This document shows, one piece after another, positions 17,139-27,049 of a DNA stretch of 62,855 nucleotides (positions within the stretch are counted from its first letter, which is position 1; each line of letters begins with the position of its first letter). The notes under the pieces were generated by a model. The model did not search any database. It was not told the DNA's origin and saw nothing but the letters and a program-made list of their open reading frames with translations. The position numbers and the translations under genes are program-made. The DNA comes from an uncultured Dorea sp. Its GTDB lineage: Bacteria > Bacillota > Clostridia > Lachnospirales > Lachnospiraceae. The stretch covers positions 1 to 62,855 of the forward strand of contig CAMBRQ010000012.1 of assembly GCA_945870325.1 (NCBI GenBank), read 5' to 3'.

Positions 17139-18193
17139 TATTTATCACCAAGTTCCTCATAATCTTCAATATTATTTTCCGAAAATGTACTCATTTTCTG
17201 ATACACTTCCAGCGCCATCTCAAGCACCGGCAAGAACGCAACTGCTCCGGTTCCCTCTCCCAGACACATATCACAGGTCAGGGATGCAGACATTCCGAGT
17301 TCATCCAGTATCATCTGCGTTCCCGGCTCTTTCGACACATGGGATGCGAGCATATATTCCCTTGACACAGGGCATAAACGGACTGCTGCCAGTGCTGCCA
17401 CTGCCGAAATGAATCCATCAATCACCACCGGAAGCCGGTAATAAGCGCCTCCCAGATAGACTCCCGCAAGCCCTGCCAGATCGAATCCTCCCACCTTGGC
17501 AAGCACATCCAACGCATCTTCTGCATCCGGGCGATTCATCTCGATTGCCTTCTCAATTGCCCGAATCTTACGTTTCAGTCCTTCACTGGTAAGCCCTGCC
17601 CCTCGTCCGGTCATCACGTCTACCGGTCGGTTCAGAAGCACTGATGCCACCGCACTGCTGGTCGTCGTATTGCCAATCCCCATCTCTCCGGTTGCAATGA
17701 TCTGATAGCCCTCTTCTTTCCTTGCTTTTACCAGTTCGATTCCCGTCAGAACTGCCTGCATTGCTTCTTCTCTCGTCATGGCAGGCTCTTTGGTCATATT
17801 CCTGGTACCATACGCCACTTTGTAATTCGGCACTCTGGTATCTGCCACCATTCCAATGTCAATGGGATAGATATCTACCCCCGCTCTTTTACACATAATC
17901 GCCGCACTGGCATTACAGTCAAGGAAATTCTCTGCCACAATCGCCGTTACTTCCTGTCCGGTCTGGGTTACTCCCTCTTCTACTACGCCATTATCCGCAC
18001 ACATTACAATTAATGCTTTCTTATCCATTTCCACATTGATGGTTCCGGTCATTCCTGCAATTCTGATGATATGCTCTTCTAATTTCCCCAGGCTGTGCAG
18101 TGGCTTGGCAATAGAATTCCATTTTTTCTTAGCCAGTTCCACTGCATGTCTATCTATCGGTTTTATTCCTTCTATGATCTGCTCTAATGTCAT
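17138..18193 (-). CDS. cobT: Nicotinate-nucleotide:dimethylbenzimidazole phosphoribosyltransferase CobT, 351 aa
   Basis: Activates the lower-ligand base to its alpha-ribotide. Family landmarks are WNSIAKPLHSLGKLEEHIIR at the start, VMCADNGVVEEGVTQTGQEV, GEMGIGNTTTSSAVASVLL, VMTGRGAGLTSEGLKRKI and the C-terminal MCLGEGTGAVAFLPVLEMAL with the catalytic Glu region. The ATG at 18193 follows GAGGAGAAGG and overlaps the cbiA stop as ATGA; a longer frame from 18214 is rejected. No bza or bluB gene is present, so the base used is unknown. Confidence 0.96.
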   Translation of the reverse strand: MTLEQIIEGIKPIDRHAVELAKKKWNSIAKPLHSLGKLEEHIIRIAGMTGTINVEMDKKALIVMCADNGVVEEGVTQTGQEVTAIVAENFLDCNASAAIMCKRAGVDIYPIDIGMVADTRVPNYKVAYGTRNMTKEPAMTREEAMQAVLTGIELVKARKEEGYQIIATGEMGIGNTTTSSAVASVLLNRPVDVMTGRGAGLTSEGLKRKIRAIEKAIEMNRPDAEDALDVLAKVGGFDLAGLAGVYLGGAYYRLPVVIDGFISAVAALAAVRLCPVSREYMLASHVSKEPGTQMILDELGMSASLTCDMCLGEGTGAVAFLPVLEMALEVYQKMSTFSENNIEDYEELGDK

Positions 18194-19713
18194 TCCTTCT
18201 CCTCTTTTCTGCATGTATCTAAAAATGCCCTTATCACATTCAAGTTTCCATAATAATGAATATGGGGATATCCCGCCAGCAAGGTCTCTGTACTAATGAT
18301 ACACTTCCAACTTCTCTGGGACAATGGTTTCTTCACAGTAAATGAGCTGCCGCATTCATCTGAATCATAATAATGGAATTCATGTGCCGGAATCTCTCCT
18401 ACTTCCTTGCCAAATACCTTTCCACTTCCTATCACATTAACTCCTGCGCCATTTTGCGCTATATCGTCTGTCTTAGTGCCGCCTGATAAGGTAATATATC
18501 CGAACCGCTTAAGAGAAGGCGTGTAGTAACTCTTCCCCTTCAACGCCCCAACCATAGGATATGTATGTCCTTCTTCATCCGTAATACTCTCCTGAAGATA
18601 CATAAAGCCGCCACATTCCGCAATACAGGGCAGACCATTTTCAATCGCCTCTCTAATCTCCATACGCATACTTTCATTCTGGCTTAGTCTATCCGCATAC
18701 AATTCCGGGTATCCCCCGTATAAAAGCAAGCCGTCCAATCGCTCCGGAAGATGCTTATCTGATATCGGGGAGAAAGGAATCAGCCTCACACCCATGCTTT
18801 CAATAAGATCCAGATTATCCTGATACATAAAACAGAAGGCTTCATCCTTTGCAACGCCGATTCGAAGCCCCTGATATGGGCTATCTGCACCGCATCGGCA
18901 CCCGCTTTCCTCAGCGAAAGTTATATTCCCATATGCAGTCGTTTCCTCACACATGGGTACTTTTCCATCCATTCCACCAACAACTCCCGGTGTTAATTCT
19001 GTGGTTCTTCTGGCAATCTCCAACAACCCATCAATATCAATTGTTTCCTCCAGTTTCTTTCCCAACTCCATGATCCGTAATTGAAGTGAATCCACCTCTC
19101 CTGGCATCTTAAGCCCCAGATGCCGGCTCTCCAGTACACAATCTTTCATAACCGGAACATATCCCAGGACTTTGATATCCGTCTCTTCTTCAATCATCTG
19201 CTTCATGCGTCCGTACATCATCGGAGATAAACGGTTGAGAATCACGCCAGCAATGTGGCTATTGCGATGACGTTTTTCGTCTTTCTGAGCCCGATAATGA
19301 AGGAATCCTTGGATATAAGGCACCACCGATACACTGACTCCTTTACAGTCCACCACCAGAATCGCTGGCGTATCCGTGGTATCTGCAACGTCATACGCAC
19401 TGCCTTCCGTCGAGATCCCTGCAAGACCGTCATAATATCCCATCACACCTTCCAATACTGCAATCTCCGCGTTTTTTGCATTCTTAACAAGAAGGTTCCT
19501 TACTCCTTCTTTTCCACATAAGAAAGTATCCAGATTGTAACTGGGAATCCCCAATACCTCTCTATGGAACATCGGATCAATATAATCTGGTCCGCACTTA
19601 AATGCAGCCGTCTTCATTCCCCTGCTTTTCAATACCTGCAGAATCCCACAGGTAACAAGTGTCTTTCCAGTGCCGCTGGCTGGTGCAGTAATCAATATTC
19701 TTGGAATATGCAT
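18190..19713 (-). CDS. cbiA: Cobyrinate a,c-diamide synthase CbiA, 507 aa
   Basis: Amidates the a and c carboxylates of cobyrinate using ATP and glutamine. N-terminal P-loop [20 protein letters not shown], then [20 protein letters not shown] and [12 protein letters not shown]. The C-terminal glutaminase-like domain has [15 protein letters not shown] with the nucleophilic Cys and the late His in [13 protein letters not shown]. It is slightly longer than usual because of an acidic/Cys-containing spacer around 250-275 ([19 protein letters not shown]). Start lies 5 nt after the stop of the JET fusion with AAGGGAGAG upstream. Confidence 0.95.
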   Translation of the reverse strand: MHIPRILITAPASGTGKTLVTCGILQVLKSRGMKTAAFKCGPDYIDPMFHREVLGIPSYNLDTFLCGKEGVRNLLVKNAKNAEIAVLEGVMGYYDGLAGISTEGSAYDVADTTDTPAILVVDCKGVSVSVVPYIQGFLHYRAQKDEKRHRNSHIAGVILNRLSPMMYGRMKQMIEEETDIKVLGYVPVMKDCVLESRHLGLKMPGEVDSLQLRIMELGKKLEETIDIDGLLEIARRTTELTPGVVGGMDGKVPMCEETTAYGNITFAEESGCRCGADSPYQGLRIGVAKDEAFCFMYQDNLDLIESMGVRLIPFSPISDKHLPERLDGLLLYGGYPELYADRLSQNESMRMEIREAIENGLPCIAECGGFMYLQESITDEEGHTYPMVGALKGKSYYTPSLKRFGYITLSGGTKTDDIAQNGAGVNVIGSGKVFGKEVGEIPAHEFHYYDSDECGSSFTVKKPLSQRSWKCIISTETLLAGYPHIHYYGNLNVIRAFLDTCRKEEKE

Positions 19714-19718
19714 TCTGG

Positions 19719-21701
19719 TTACTCTCCCTTCAAGGTGAAACTAATGACAAATACCGGATTCTGTCCCATCATCATATGATAGTGTCCTATATTCCTTGTT
19801 TTCGCAACCGCAATCTGCACAATCTCTTCCTCTGCAATCGACAGTTCCTTTATACAGGCAATCGCCTCTGCCAGTGTCTCCAATGCGATTGCATTGATCA
19901 CAACGCGTGCTTTGGGATTCTTCTTAGCGACCATCTGCAATATCTCTTTCAGATGACCTTTGCTTCCTCCGATGAATACGCAGTCAGGAGCGGGAAGTTC
20001 CTGAAGCACACCCGGTGCTTCTCCTTTAACAACCGTGAGATTATCCACTCTCATCTTCTTTTGATTCTCCCGAATCAGGGTTGCTGCTTCTTCCTTGATT
20101 TCAATCGCATATACCCATCCCCGGTCAGCCTTAAGTGCCGCTTCTACGGCAACTGATCCGGTTCCTGCTCCCACATCATAGACAATCGAATCTCTTCGCA
20201 GCCTAAGTTTGGCAATGCTGACGCACCGCACTTCTTCCTTCGTCATAGGGACATCCCCGCGGATGAATGCCTGGTCCGGCAAGCCCTGCGTCACCGTCCC
20301 CTCTCCACCATCCGGATTCTCTATATATACCACAGCCAGATCTCCTCCCTGATAATCTACCAAAGACCCCGCGGTTCCATCTACAATCTTTTCTGTGTCA
20401 TAAGCCAGTTCCGTTCCAACGCATACCGTAAGATGACCATAACCGAATTCTACCAGTTTCCTACAGATATCCCGTACACCATCTGCTGTTCCTACCAGCG
20501 CAATCGTCTTCTTCGAATTGCATACCACAGAGATCAGGTTCTCTTTTCTTCCATGAACGCTGACAAGTGCAGCATCCTCCCAGGAGACTCCAAGTCTGGC
20601 ACTAAGATAGGCAACCGATGAGATACCCGGAATTACTTTCACCTCTACCTGCGGTTCCTTTTTAAGCAGACTCAGCAGTCGTCTTGCACCACTGTAGAAC
20701 CCTACATCTCCGGATAATGCAATGGCTACTTCCTCATACTCCGGATGTGTTTTGATATACTGAAGGATCTCATCTGGTTTATATGCGGCATATGTAGGCT
20801 GCCCGGCACTGGATGCGGCTTCCAGCATACGCTTTGCTCCAATCAGCAGTTGTGCGCTCTGGCAGGCTCTCTTTCCCTCTATCGTAAACACATCCTCCGA
20901 TCCCATACCGATTCCTACAAGTGTCACTTTCCATTTATCTTGTAAATTAATTTCTTTCTTTAAAAATCTAATTATTTCATCATATGTATATCCATCTTCC
21001 AGTAAAGGTCTCCCTATGACCACAAGTTTTGCACCTGCCATGTATGCTGCCTGGCATTTCTCAGGATATCCTCCTGCGACACCCGACTCCTTCGTAACCA
21101 GATAATCAATCCCATATTCTCTTATCATCGCCAGATTCATTTCCACAGAAAACGGACCTTGCATACAGATCAGATGCCTGCCCGCGAATCCAAGATCTTC
21201 GCACTTTGCTGCCACGCTTTTCACTGACAGCACCCTTGCATAGACACGCTCCTGATAATCTGTCAGATGCGTATAGGCTTCCAGTTCCTTACTGCCGGTA
21301 GTTACCAGAATGTTTCCCTTCGTTCCTTCCAGATAACGAACGGCCGCTTCTACATTCTCCACACAGATACAATCCTGTATCTCTTCCGGCCTTCTGATCA
21401 GTCTCAGGTAAGAAACCTTGCACTGCTCACATGCCATTTTCAGATTCTCTGTAACTTCTTTGGCATAAGGGTGTGTCGCATCAATGACATACAAAGGGTC
21501 ATACTCCTTTATGAAGTTCTGCATTTCTTCACAATCCATCCGTTCATGCGTAACGGTAATACACGCTTCTTCCGGCAGAAGGCTCTCTCCATAAGCAGTT
21601 GCAACACAGACATGCACTCTTACCTTTCTCCGCACCAGATACTCCGCAAGTCTTCTTCCCTCTGTTGTGCCTGCATAGATCAATATCTTAGTCTCTCTCA
21701 T
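19719..21701 (-). CDS. cbiJET: CbiJ-CbiE-CbiT trifunctional fusion, 660 aa
   Basis: Three enzymes in one chain. Residues 1-248 are the precorrin-6A reductase CbiJ/CobK (KILIYAGTTEGRRLAEYLVR, YVIDATHPYAKEVTENLK, VTKESGVAGGYPEKCQAA). Residues about 256-463 are the C5-methyltransferase CbiE (VTLVGIGMGSEDVFTIEGKR, VIPGISSVAYLSARLG). Residues about 473-660 are the C15-methyltransferase/decarboxylase CbiT with SAM motif VYDVGAGTGSVAVEAALK. CbiET fusions (as in CobL) are common; adding CbiJ in front is less so. Start 21701 follows GAGAGG and overlaps cbiH by 14 nt. Confidence 0.93.
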   Translation of the reverse strand: MRETKILIYAGTTEGRRLAEYLVRRKVRVHVCVATAYGESLLPEEACITVTHERMDCEEMQNFIKEYDPLYVIDATHPYAKEVTENLKMACEQCKVSYLRLIRRPEEIQDCICVENVEAAVRYLEGTKGNILVTTGSKELEAYTHLTDYQERVYARVLSVKSVAAKCEDLGFAGRHLICMQGPFSVEMNLAMIREYGIDYLVTKESGVAGGYPEKCQAAYMAGAKLVVIGRPLLEDGYTYDEIIRFLKKEINLQDKWKVTLVGIGMGSEDVFTIEGKRACQSAQLLIGAKRMLEAASSAGQPTYAAYKPDEILQYIKTHPEYEEVAIALSGDVGFYSGARRLLSLLKKEPQVEVKVIPGISSVAYLSARLGVSWEDAALVSVHGRKENLISVVCNSKKTIALVGTADGVRDICRKLVEFGYGHLTVCVGTELAYDTEKIVDGTAGSLVDYQGGDLAVVYIENPDGGEGTVTQGLPDQAFIRGDVPMTKEEVRCVSIAKLRLRRDSIVYDVGAGTGSVAVEAALKADRGWVYAIEIKEEAATLIRENQKKMRVDNLTVVKGEAPGVLQELPAPDCVFIGGSKGHLKEILQMVAKKNPKARVVINAIALETLAEAIACIKELSIAEEEIVQIAVAKTRNIGHYHMMMGQNPVFVISFTLKGE

Positions 21702-22425
21702 AGCGATATCCTCTCGGTGTAACCATCTTCCCGCCAATCACTTTCGTATCCTGATTCCCCACAAATACAGTAGAGAACATATCTACCGGAGTCTCTTTCA
21801 GTTCCTCTAGCGTAAGAATCTCCATCTCTTCCCCATCTCTTGCTATATTTCTGACGATTCCGCATACCGTATCTTCCGGCTTATATTGCAACATCAGGGT
21901 ACATGCCTGATTCAGATATGTTCCCCGCTTCTTACTGGAAGGATTGTACAGGCAGATAACAAAATCCGCCTCTGCTGCTGCCTTCACCCTCTTTTCAATG
22001 GTTTCCCACGGTGTCAGAAGATCACTTAAACTAATCAGACAACAGTCATGGCTCATAGGCGCCCCCAGTACCGCAGCACCGCCAATTGCAGCCGTAACCC
22101 CTGGGATGATCTCAAGTTCTACATCAGGATATTTCTCGCCAATCTCATACATCAGACCCGCCATTCCGTAGATTCCGGCATCCCCACTACAAACCATCGC
22201 AGTTTTCCGCCCTTTTGCCGCCTCCAAAAAAGCCATCTCGCACCGCTTTACTTCCTGCCGCATGGGAGTTGTTAAGAATTCCTTCTCGCCAAAATGCTCC
22301 CGCAGAAGATCCACATACACCGTATATCCCACAATTACTTCACATTCCTTTAATGCTTCTGCTGCTTTTACCGTCATCTGTTCATAAGCACCCGGTCCAA
22401 TTCCTATCACATAGATCTTATTCAA
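21688..22425 (-). CDS. cbiH: Cobalt-factor III/precorrin-3B C17-methyltransferase CbiH, 245 aa
   Basis: A SAM-dependent tetrapyrrole methylase performing ring contraction with C17 methylation. Motifs: YVIGIGPGAYEQMTVKAAEA at the N-terminus, MVCSGDAGIYGMAGLMYEIG, EIIPGVTAAIGGAAVLGAPM and ICLYNPSSKKRGTYLNQACT. The start codon is TTG, 7 nt after GGAGG, overlapping the last bases of cbiG. It ends inside the start of the JET fusion. Confidence 0.95.
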   Translation of the reverse strand: MNKIYVIGIGPGAYEQMTVKAAEALKECEVIVGYTVYVDLLREHFGEKEFLTTPMRQEVKRCEMAFLEAAKGRKTAMVCSGDAGIYGMAGLMYEIGEKYPDVELEIIPGVTAAIGGAAVLGAPMSHDCCLISLSDLLTPWETIEKRVKAAAEADFVICLYNPSSKKRGTYLNQACTLMLQYKPEDTVCGIVRNIARDGEEMEILTLEELKETPVDMFSTVFVGNQDTKVIGGKMVTPRGYRYERD

Positions 22426-23497
22426 AATATACCCTCCATTCTCTTGCTGCCAATGCTACTGTAACGCCATCCTCCGCCTGTTTTCTGACAATCAGTTGCC
22501 CCTGATTGCCCGAATCACCTGCACAGACTGCACTCCTTTCACAGACATTCCCGATTCCTGTAGTTCGCTTTACAAAATCCGATTCCGAAAAATGCCCTTC
22601 TACTCTTCGTAATTCATCCGCACTATAGACAGAAAATTCAATTTTCTGCCTCCTGCAATATTCCAGAATTCCAGGTTCCTCCGCCTTAAGGTCAATACTT
22701 GCTGCTTTAAGGATACTTTCCTTCCAGATTCCTTCTCTTAGCAGTACTTTATTCACAGCGGATTCTATCTGATCAGCGGACGTCCCTTTTCTGCACCCGA
22801 TTCCTACGGTTACAGCCTTGGGAATGAGAGATAATGTCCGCTGATACTCCGGTCTCTTATAGATTCCTATGGAAATATCCGGCTCCTGGCGAGAACACTC
22901 CTGGTAATCAGATTTTGATTCAGACCATAAAAAGATTCCTTCCGGCAATCTTCCCTCCATATCAGGTGTCGATTCCGGATTCTGGAATTCAATCCCTATC
23001 TTCTCGCCTTCCAGAATCCTTGCTGATATCTCTTTCGCCCTCTGCATATTCTGAATATGCAATCCATTCTTTGATGCAAACACATCTACTGCCCATTTCT
23101 GATTAAGATCTGTTGCAGTCGTAATCACCGGTATCGCCTGTATCCCTTTGCAGATATAAGCAGCCAGTTCATTCGCCCCGCCAATATGCCCGGATAGCAA
23201 TGGAATGCAGTAATTCCCCTTCTCATCAATCACCAGAACCGCCGGATCTGTAACTTTCGATCTCACATAAGGCGCAATTGCACGAACAGCAATTCCAACC
23301 GCTCCGACAAAAATGAGGGCATCTTTCTTCTGGAACTGCCTGTCTGTCCATTCTGACAGTGTATACTTTATAGAATCCTTTGAACTAGCACACTTCATAT
23401 CTATGCTTACATTATGATTCCCATTTTCCAAATAGCCAGCAATCCGCCTGGCAAGCAATCGCCCATTCTGAGTAAAACTAATAACCGCAATATTCAT
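22418..23497 (-). CDS. cbiG: Cobalt-precorrin-5A hydrolase CbiG, 359 aa
   Basis: Opens the delta-lactone of cobalt-precorrin-5A, releasing the C2 unit as acetaldehyde. The N-terminal domain shows LIFVGAVGIAVRAIAPYVRS and CIPLLSGHIGGANELAAYIC, both conserved. The C-terminal domain shows VTVGIGCRKGTSADQIESAV and RTTGIGNVCERSAVCAGDSG with the conserved GxGxVCE-A pattern. A variable hinge (about 180-230) lies between. Preceded by a 53-nt gap after cbiF, one of the longer spacers in the operon. Confidence 0.94.
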   Translation of the reverse strand: MNIAVISFTQNGRLLARRIAGYLENGNHNVSIDMKCASSKDSIKYTLSEWTDRQFQKKDALIFVGAVGIAVRAIAPYVRSKVTDPAVLVIDEKGNYCIPLLSGHIGGANELAAYICKGIQAIPVITTATDLNQKWAVDVFASKNGLHIQNMQRAKEISARILEGEKIGIEFQNPESTPDMEGRLPEGIFLWSESKSDYQECSRQEPDISIGIYKRPEYQRTLSLIPKAVTVGIGCRKGTSADQIESAVNKVLLREGIWKESILKAASIDLKAEEPGILEYCRRQKIEFSVYSADELRRVEGHFSESDFVKRTTGIGNVCERSAVCAGDSGNQGQLIVRKQAEDGVTVALAAREWRVYFE

Positions 23498-23550
23498 TCC
23501 CGATTTCCTCTATCCGTTCTGCATCATCCTGATTCATTTCCGGTTCATTC

Positions 23551-24318
23551 TTAGTTCGATTGATCCGTTCCCATCCGATATTCTGTCGTAAATGCCGGAT
23601 CATATAATTTTGACCGCTGATAGTGATGATGACTCACCACGTCTCCCACGATAATCAATGCCGTCTTTCTGATCCCGTGTTGGTCGGCAGTTTCTTCCAA
23701 TGTCTCTACCGTACAGATATGCGTCTCTTCTTCCGGCCAGGTTGCCTTATACACAATCGCTGCCGGTGTATCCGGCGCGTAGCCGCCCCGTATCAATTCA
23801 CTCGTTAATTTTCCAAGCAATCCTGTACTTAAGAACAGCACCATTGTCGCTCCATGCGCTGCGAATGCTTCCACACTTTCCTTCTCAGGAACCGGCGTTC
23901 TGCCTTCTGTTCTTGTTATCACCACACTTTGGGACACATCAGGTAAAGTATACTCCAAATTCAGCGCTGCTGCCGCTCCGCAGAAAGAACTTACACCAGG
24001 ACAAGACTCATACGGAATCTGTTTTTCATCCAATAAGTCCATCTGCTCTCGTATCGCGCCATACAGGCACGGATCTCCTGTATGAAGTCTGACCGTCTTA
24101 AACCCCTCTGCTTCCGCTTCCTCCATCACTTCCATCACTTCTTCTAATGTCATGACAGCACTGTTATAGATCCTGCATCCATCTTTTACAGATTCCAATA
24201 ATTGCGGATTCACCAGAGAACCTGCATAGATCACGACATCCGCCTGTTCAAGCAGCCGCTGGCCCCGAACCGTAATCAGGTCTGCCGCTCCCGGTCCTGC
24301 TCCTACAAAATGTATCAT
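23551..24318 (-). CDS. cbiF: Cobalt-precorrin-4 C11-methyltransferase CbiF, 255 aa
   Basis: A SAM-dependent tetrapyrrole methylase. The N-terminus MIHFVGAGPGAADLITVRGQ, DVVIYAGSLVNPQLLESVKD, VRLHTGDPCLYGAIREQMDL, YESCPGVSSFCGAAAALN and a late LIIVGDVVSHHHYQRSKLYD are standard CbiF/CobM motifs. Its ATG overlaps the cbiD stop (ATGA). Length is normal. Confidence 0.96.
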   Translation of the reverse strand: MIHFVGAGPGAADLITVRGQRLLEQADVVIYAGSLVNPQLLESVKDGCRIYNSAVMTLEEVMEVMEEAEAEGFKTVRLHTGDPCLYGAIREQMDLLDEKQIPYESCPGVSSFCGAAAALNLEYTLPDVSQSVVITRTEGRTPVPEKESVEAFAAHGATMVLFLSTGLLGKLTSELIRGGYAPDTPAAIVYKATWPEEETHICTVETLEETADQHGIRKTALIIVGDVVSHHHYQRSKLYDPAFTTEYRMGTDQSN

Positions 24319-25466
24319 ACCGCTCCTCCTTCTTCTCTCACGAAATATCCTTTCAACAAATCTTCTGCCGCTTCTGTCTTCCCAAGAATTCCATATACAT
24401 TCGAAAATACAATTGCGCCTGCCTGCATCTGCCCACCTGTCCGATAATTCAGATATTTTTCAATCTGCTTCATAATCTGCTCCATAACACGATGCCGCTC
24501 TTCTTCTGAACATTTCTCCAATGCATCATCCGTCGTTACACATTCCAACAGTTCACAGGCCTTATCTCCCGGAATTCCTGCTCGCAGCGCCGCTGCGGCC
24601 AGCAGTTCCATCCGGCAGTCTGCCCACCTTGAATGTGTATTCATAATTCCCCCGGCAACCTTGATTAATTTCCCGACATGCCCTACCAACAGAAGACCTT
24701 TGCAATCTCGTTCTACCGCCATATCCAGAGTCTGTCCAATATAATTGCTGCATTTTACAATCTCTTGTTCTTTGATTCCATATGCAGTCTTCAAGAAATC
24801 GAGACCATAATTTCCCGGAGTCACAATCAGATATTCTTTCCCTGCTGCCAGTTTCACTTGCATCTCCAGTCGAATCGTATCAATCAAAGCCTGTTCGCTC
24901 ATGGGTTCCACGATACCGCTTGTCCCAAGTATGGACAATCCCCCTTCAATCCCAAGTCTTGGATTGAAGGTCTTTGCAGCCAGTTCCACACCCGCGGGAA
25001 TGGATATCTCCACGCGGATTCCCTGGTCATATCCAATCTCTTCACAGGCTTCTCGTACTTCCCTTAGAATCATCTGCCTTGGGACACGATTGATGGCAGC
25101 ACCTCCCACCGGCTGTTCCAGTCCCGGCTTCGTGACCCTTCCGATTCCCTTGCCGCCTTCCAGAATGACCTCCCCGGTATCCGTCCTTTCCACCCTGCTG
25201 TATACAAGAACACCATTCGTAATGTCAGGATCGTCACCACTGTCTTTCTTTACTGCACAGGATACGCTAACCGGGCACTTCTTTGTGGCATCCTGATATT
25301 GCATCTGAATATCCTGAATGTCCAACTGCAGGCGCTTGCCTTTTGGCAGTTCTACTTCGATCTGTTCTGTTTTTCTTCCGGTCAGCAGCATTCTCATAGC
25401 CGCTTTGGTTGCTGCCTGGGCGCATGTTCCGGTTGTGTAACCCTTTGCAAGTTTTTTTTGCGGCAT
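24315..25466 (-). CDS. cbiD: Cobalt-precorrin-5B C1-methyltransferase CbiD, 383 aa
   Basis: Methylates C1 in the anaerobic pathway; its presence with CbiG marks the oxygen-independent route. Landmarks are KLAKGYTTGTCAQAATKAAM at the start, VERTDTGEVILEGGKGIGRV, TKPGLEQPVGGAAINRVPRQ, FNPRLGIEGGLSILGTSGIV and VTPGNYGLDFLKTAYG. First gene of the operon; ATG follows AAGGAG. The promoter lies about 50-80 bp upstream, and no cobalamin riboswitch is visible before it. Confidence 0.96.
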   Translation of the reverse strand: MPQKKLAKGYTTGTCAQAATKAAMRMLLTGRKTEQIEVELPKGKRLQLDIQDIQMQYQDATKKCPVSVSCAVKKDSGDDPDITNGVLVYSRVERTDTGEVILEGGKGIGRVTKPGLEQPVGGAAINRVPRQMILREVREACEEIGYDQGIRVEISIPAGVELAAKTFNPRLGIEGGLSILGTSGIVEPMSEQALIDTIRLEMQVKLAAGKEYLIVTPGNYGLDFLKTAYGIKEQEIVKCSNYIGQTLDMAVERDCKGLLLVGHVGKLIKVAGGIMNTHSRWADCRMELLAAAALRAGIPGDKACELLECVTTDDALEKCSEEERHRVMEQIMKQIEKYLNYRTGGQMQAGAIVFSNVYGILGKTEAAEDLLKGYFVREEGGAV

Positions 25467-25517
25467 CCTACTTCTCCTTTAATCTATCTGAATATTATCT
25501 TGCTTACGTTACCATCT

Positions 25518-25548
25518 ATTCTATTCGTTTGACTTAGGCATGTCAAAC
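25518..25548 (-). promoter_or_regulatory. Cobalamin operon promoter with overlapping operator
   Basis: Minus strand: TTGACA (25546-25541), 17 bp, TAGAAT (25523-25518). A perfect 7-bp inverted repeat, GTTTGAC-N8-GTCAAAC (25548-25527), covers the -35 and half the spacer, a good place for a repressor. The region between it and the alpha/beta hydrolase gene holds no B12-box or other riboswitch I can recognise. Confidence 0.6.
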
Positions 25549-25714
25549 CTTATTTCCTTCTGAAAAATTTGTTCTTAATCTGTGTTATAAAATCGAATAG
25601 AAGGAATTTCTCTTGATTGAAAAATTCGTACCTTTCACATCGTATTGCGTAATCAACTTGATACAATTTTAAAAAGACGGCTATCGTTTTTTGAGTATAC
25701 GAAAACGCCCATGG

Positions 25715-26485
25715 TTAGGGCGTTTTCTGTGTCAGGGGATGCACCAGGAACCCTTTCTGCAAAAATGTAATGCGTTTTTGGATATTACGAATTGCTATTT
25801 GGGTAGTTATGACCGAGTCATATCCATGGATGGTTCCTCTAGTTTCATTTATTTCAACCTTTGCTCCCGCTTCCCGCAATTTCTTTCCATACAGAATGCC
25901 TTCATCATGTAAACAGTCATATTCGGCGGTTTCGATATATACAAGCATTTGAATACAGGGTGGTTTTAAGTTTTCTTGTTCATACCGATTGCAAATCAGC
26001 GCCGCAAGAGCTGCACCCGCACTATCTCCAGCTATTCCAATCTTTTCATCATCAATTTCAAGTTCTTCTGAATGTTTCATAATGTGTTTATATAACGCCA
26101 AAACATCACCATATGCGGCTGAATATGGATACTTAGGTGTCAGATGATACTCTGGAAAATAAACCCTGCAGTTTGCCTTCATCGCATACACACACACAAG
26201 TTTTTTATGATAGGCAGAAGCCTTATAACTAAACGCGCCTCCATGCACATAAATCAAACAGGGTAGTTTTTCCTTTATATTCGAAGGCTCAAATACTTCT
26301 ACCTTAACTTTCATCCCTTCATATCCTTGCAGCGCAATCGTTCTATGAACAACTTCCTTGGGAATCATTGTAAAATGAAAGGATATGATCTGAAAGATAT
26401 TAGCGCACTTTATTATCATCCTATTATATGGCACATTTCTTGCTATGTGCTTTAATTCAGAACGGATAAGATTTTTGTATTTCAT
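25715..26485 (-). CDS. Alpha/beta hydrolase (HSL/acetyl-esterase type), internally shortened, 256 aa
   Basis: Hormone-sensitive-lipase-type fold: oxyanion hole LIYVHGGAFSYKASAYHKKL, nucleophile elbow IGIAGDSAGAALAALICN, Asp region in IETAEYDCLHDEGILYG and His in RGTIHGYDSVITTQ. All triad residues are there, but QMLVY is joined directly to IETAEYD. Relatives carry about 60-70 residues between these points, so an in-frame deletion of part of the cap and core is likely, explaining 256 instead of about 310-320 residues. The product may be folded poorly or inactive. Confidence 0.7.
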   Translation of the reverse strand: MKYKNLIRSELKHIARNVPYNRMIIKCANIFQIISFHFTMIPKEVVHRTIALQGYEGMKVKVEVFEPSNIKEKLPCLIYVHGGAFSYKASAYHKKLVCVYAMKANCRVYFPEYHLTPKYPYSAAYGDVLALYKHIMKHSEELEIDDEKIGIAGDSAGAALAALICNRYEQENLKPPCIQMLVYIETAEYDCLHDEGILYGKKLREAGAKVEINETRGTIHGYDSVITTQIAIRNIQKRITFLQKGFLVHPLTQKTP

Positions 26486-26631
26486 TTATAGACATGCCCC
26501 TTTTTTATCACTATAAATTTACATATAATCATTTTCATATTCTCTCTACCTTTCTATGAAATTCTATTTGTTCAACCGGACACTACTTTTCCCATGAATT
26601 CCCCTTAATTTAGAAAGATATTCTCTTGAAA

Positions 26632-27013
26632 TTATTTTTTCTTACGGAGTTTTAGTTCGATATTCTTTTGCTTTGCTGCGTTTTGAAACAAACCTGCAAC
26701 AAAAGAACATTTTTCTTTGAATGTGAATTTCTCCAGTTCCGGATTGCTCTCAATTTGCATGAGTATCCCTTTTATCTCCTGCAATTCCAAAAGATTGACC
26801 GCCACACAAAAAAGATTCTTTTTCCTGCCATCGTTATAATTAACTAATAGGAAATTCAATATTTCCGTTTTTTCTACACTTTGCAATTTCACAAGACTGA
26901 TTCCCCTCTCCACCACCGCAGCCGGGACAATATTTATTCAAATGCATAGAACATAATCCACAATCCAAACCACAAAGGGAAAATAACTGATTGTCTCTAT
27001 AAAAACCTTTCAT
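26632..27013 (-). pseudogene. DUF3795 protein gene with internal deletion and frameshift
   Basis: The start at 27013 follows GGAGG. The first frame gives the Cys-rich head FSLCGLDCGLCSMHLNKYCP and GCGGGEGNQSCEIAKCRKNG, then stops after NIEFPIS. A second frame overlaps it and carries the tail ILNFLLVNYNDGRKKNLFCV and FVAGLFQNAAKQKNIELKLR. DUF3795 proteins have a second Cys-rich stretch (C-x2-C...YPC) between these parts, which is missing, so a deletion joined the two parts out of frame. The family is a probable metal-binding protein of unknown role. Confidence 0.7.
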
Positions 27014-27049
27014 ACGCTGTACCTCCAATTCATTCCGGGGAAGCCCAAC

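Noticed and set aside
25467-25714. Cobalamin riboswitch upstream of cbiD
   Set aside because: No B12-box-like GCCACTG or related conserved segment could be found by eye; a promoter and an inverted repeat explain the region.
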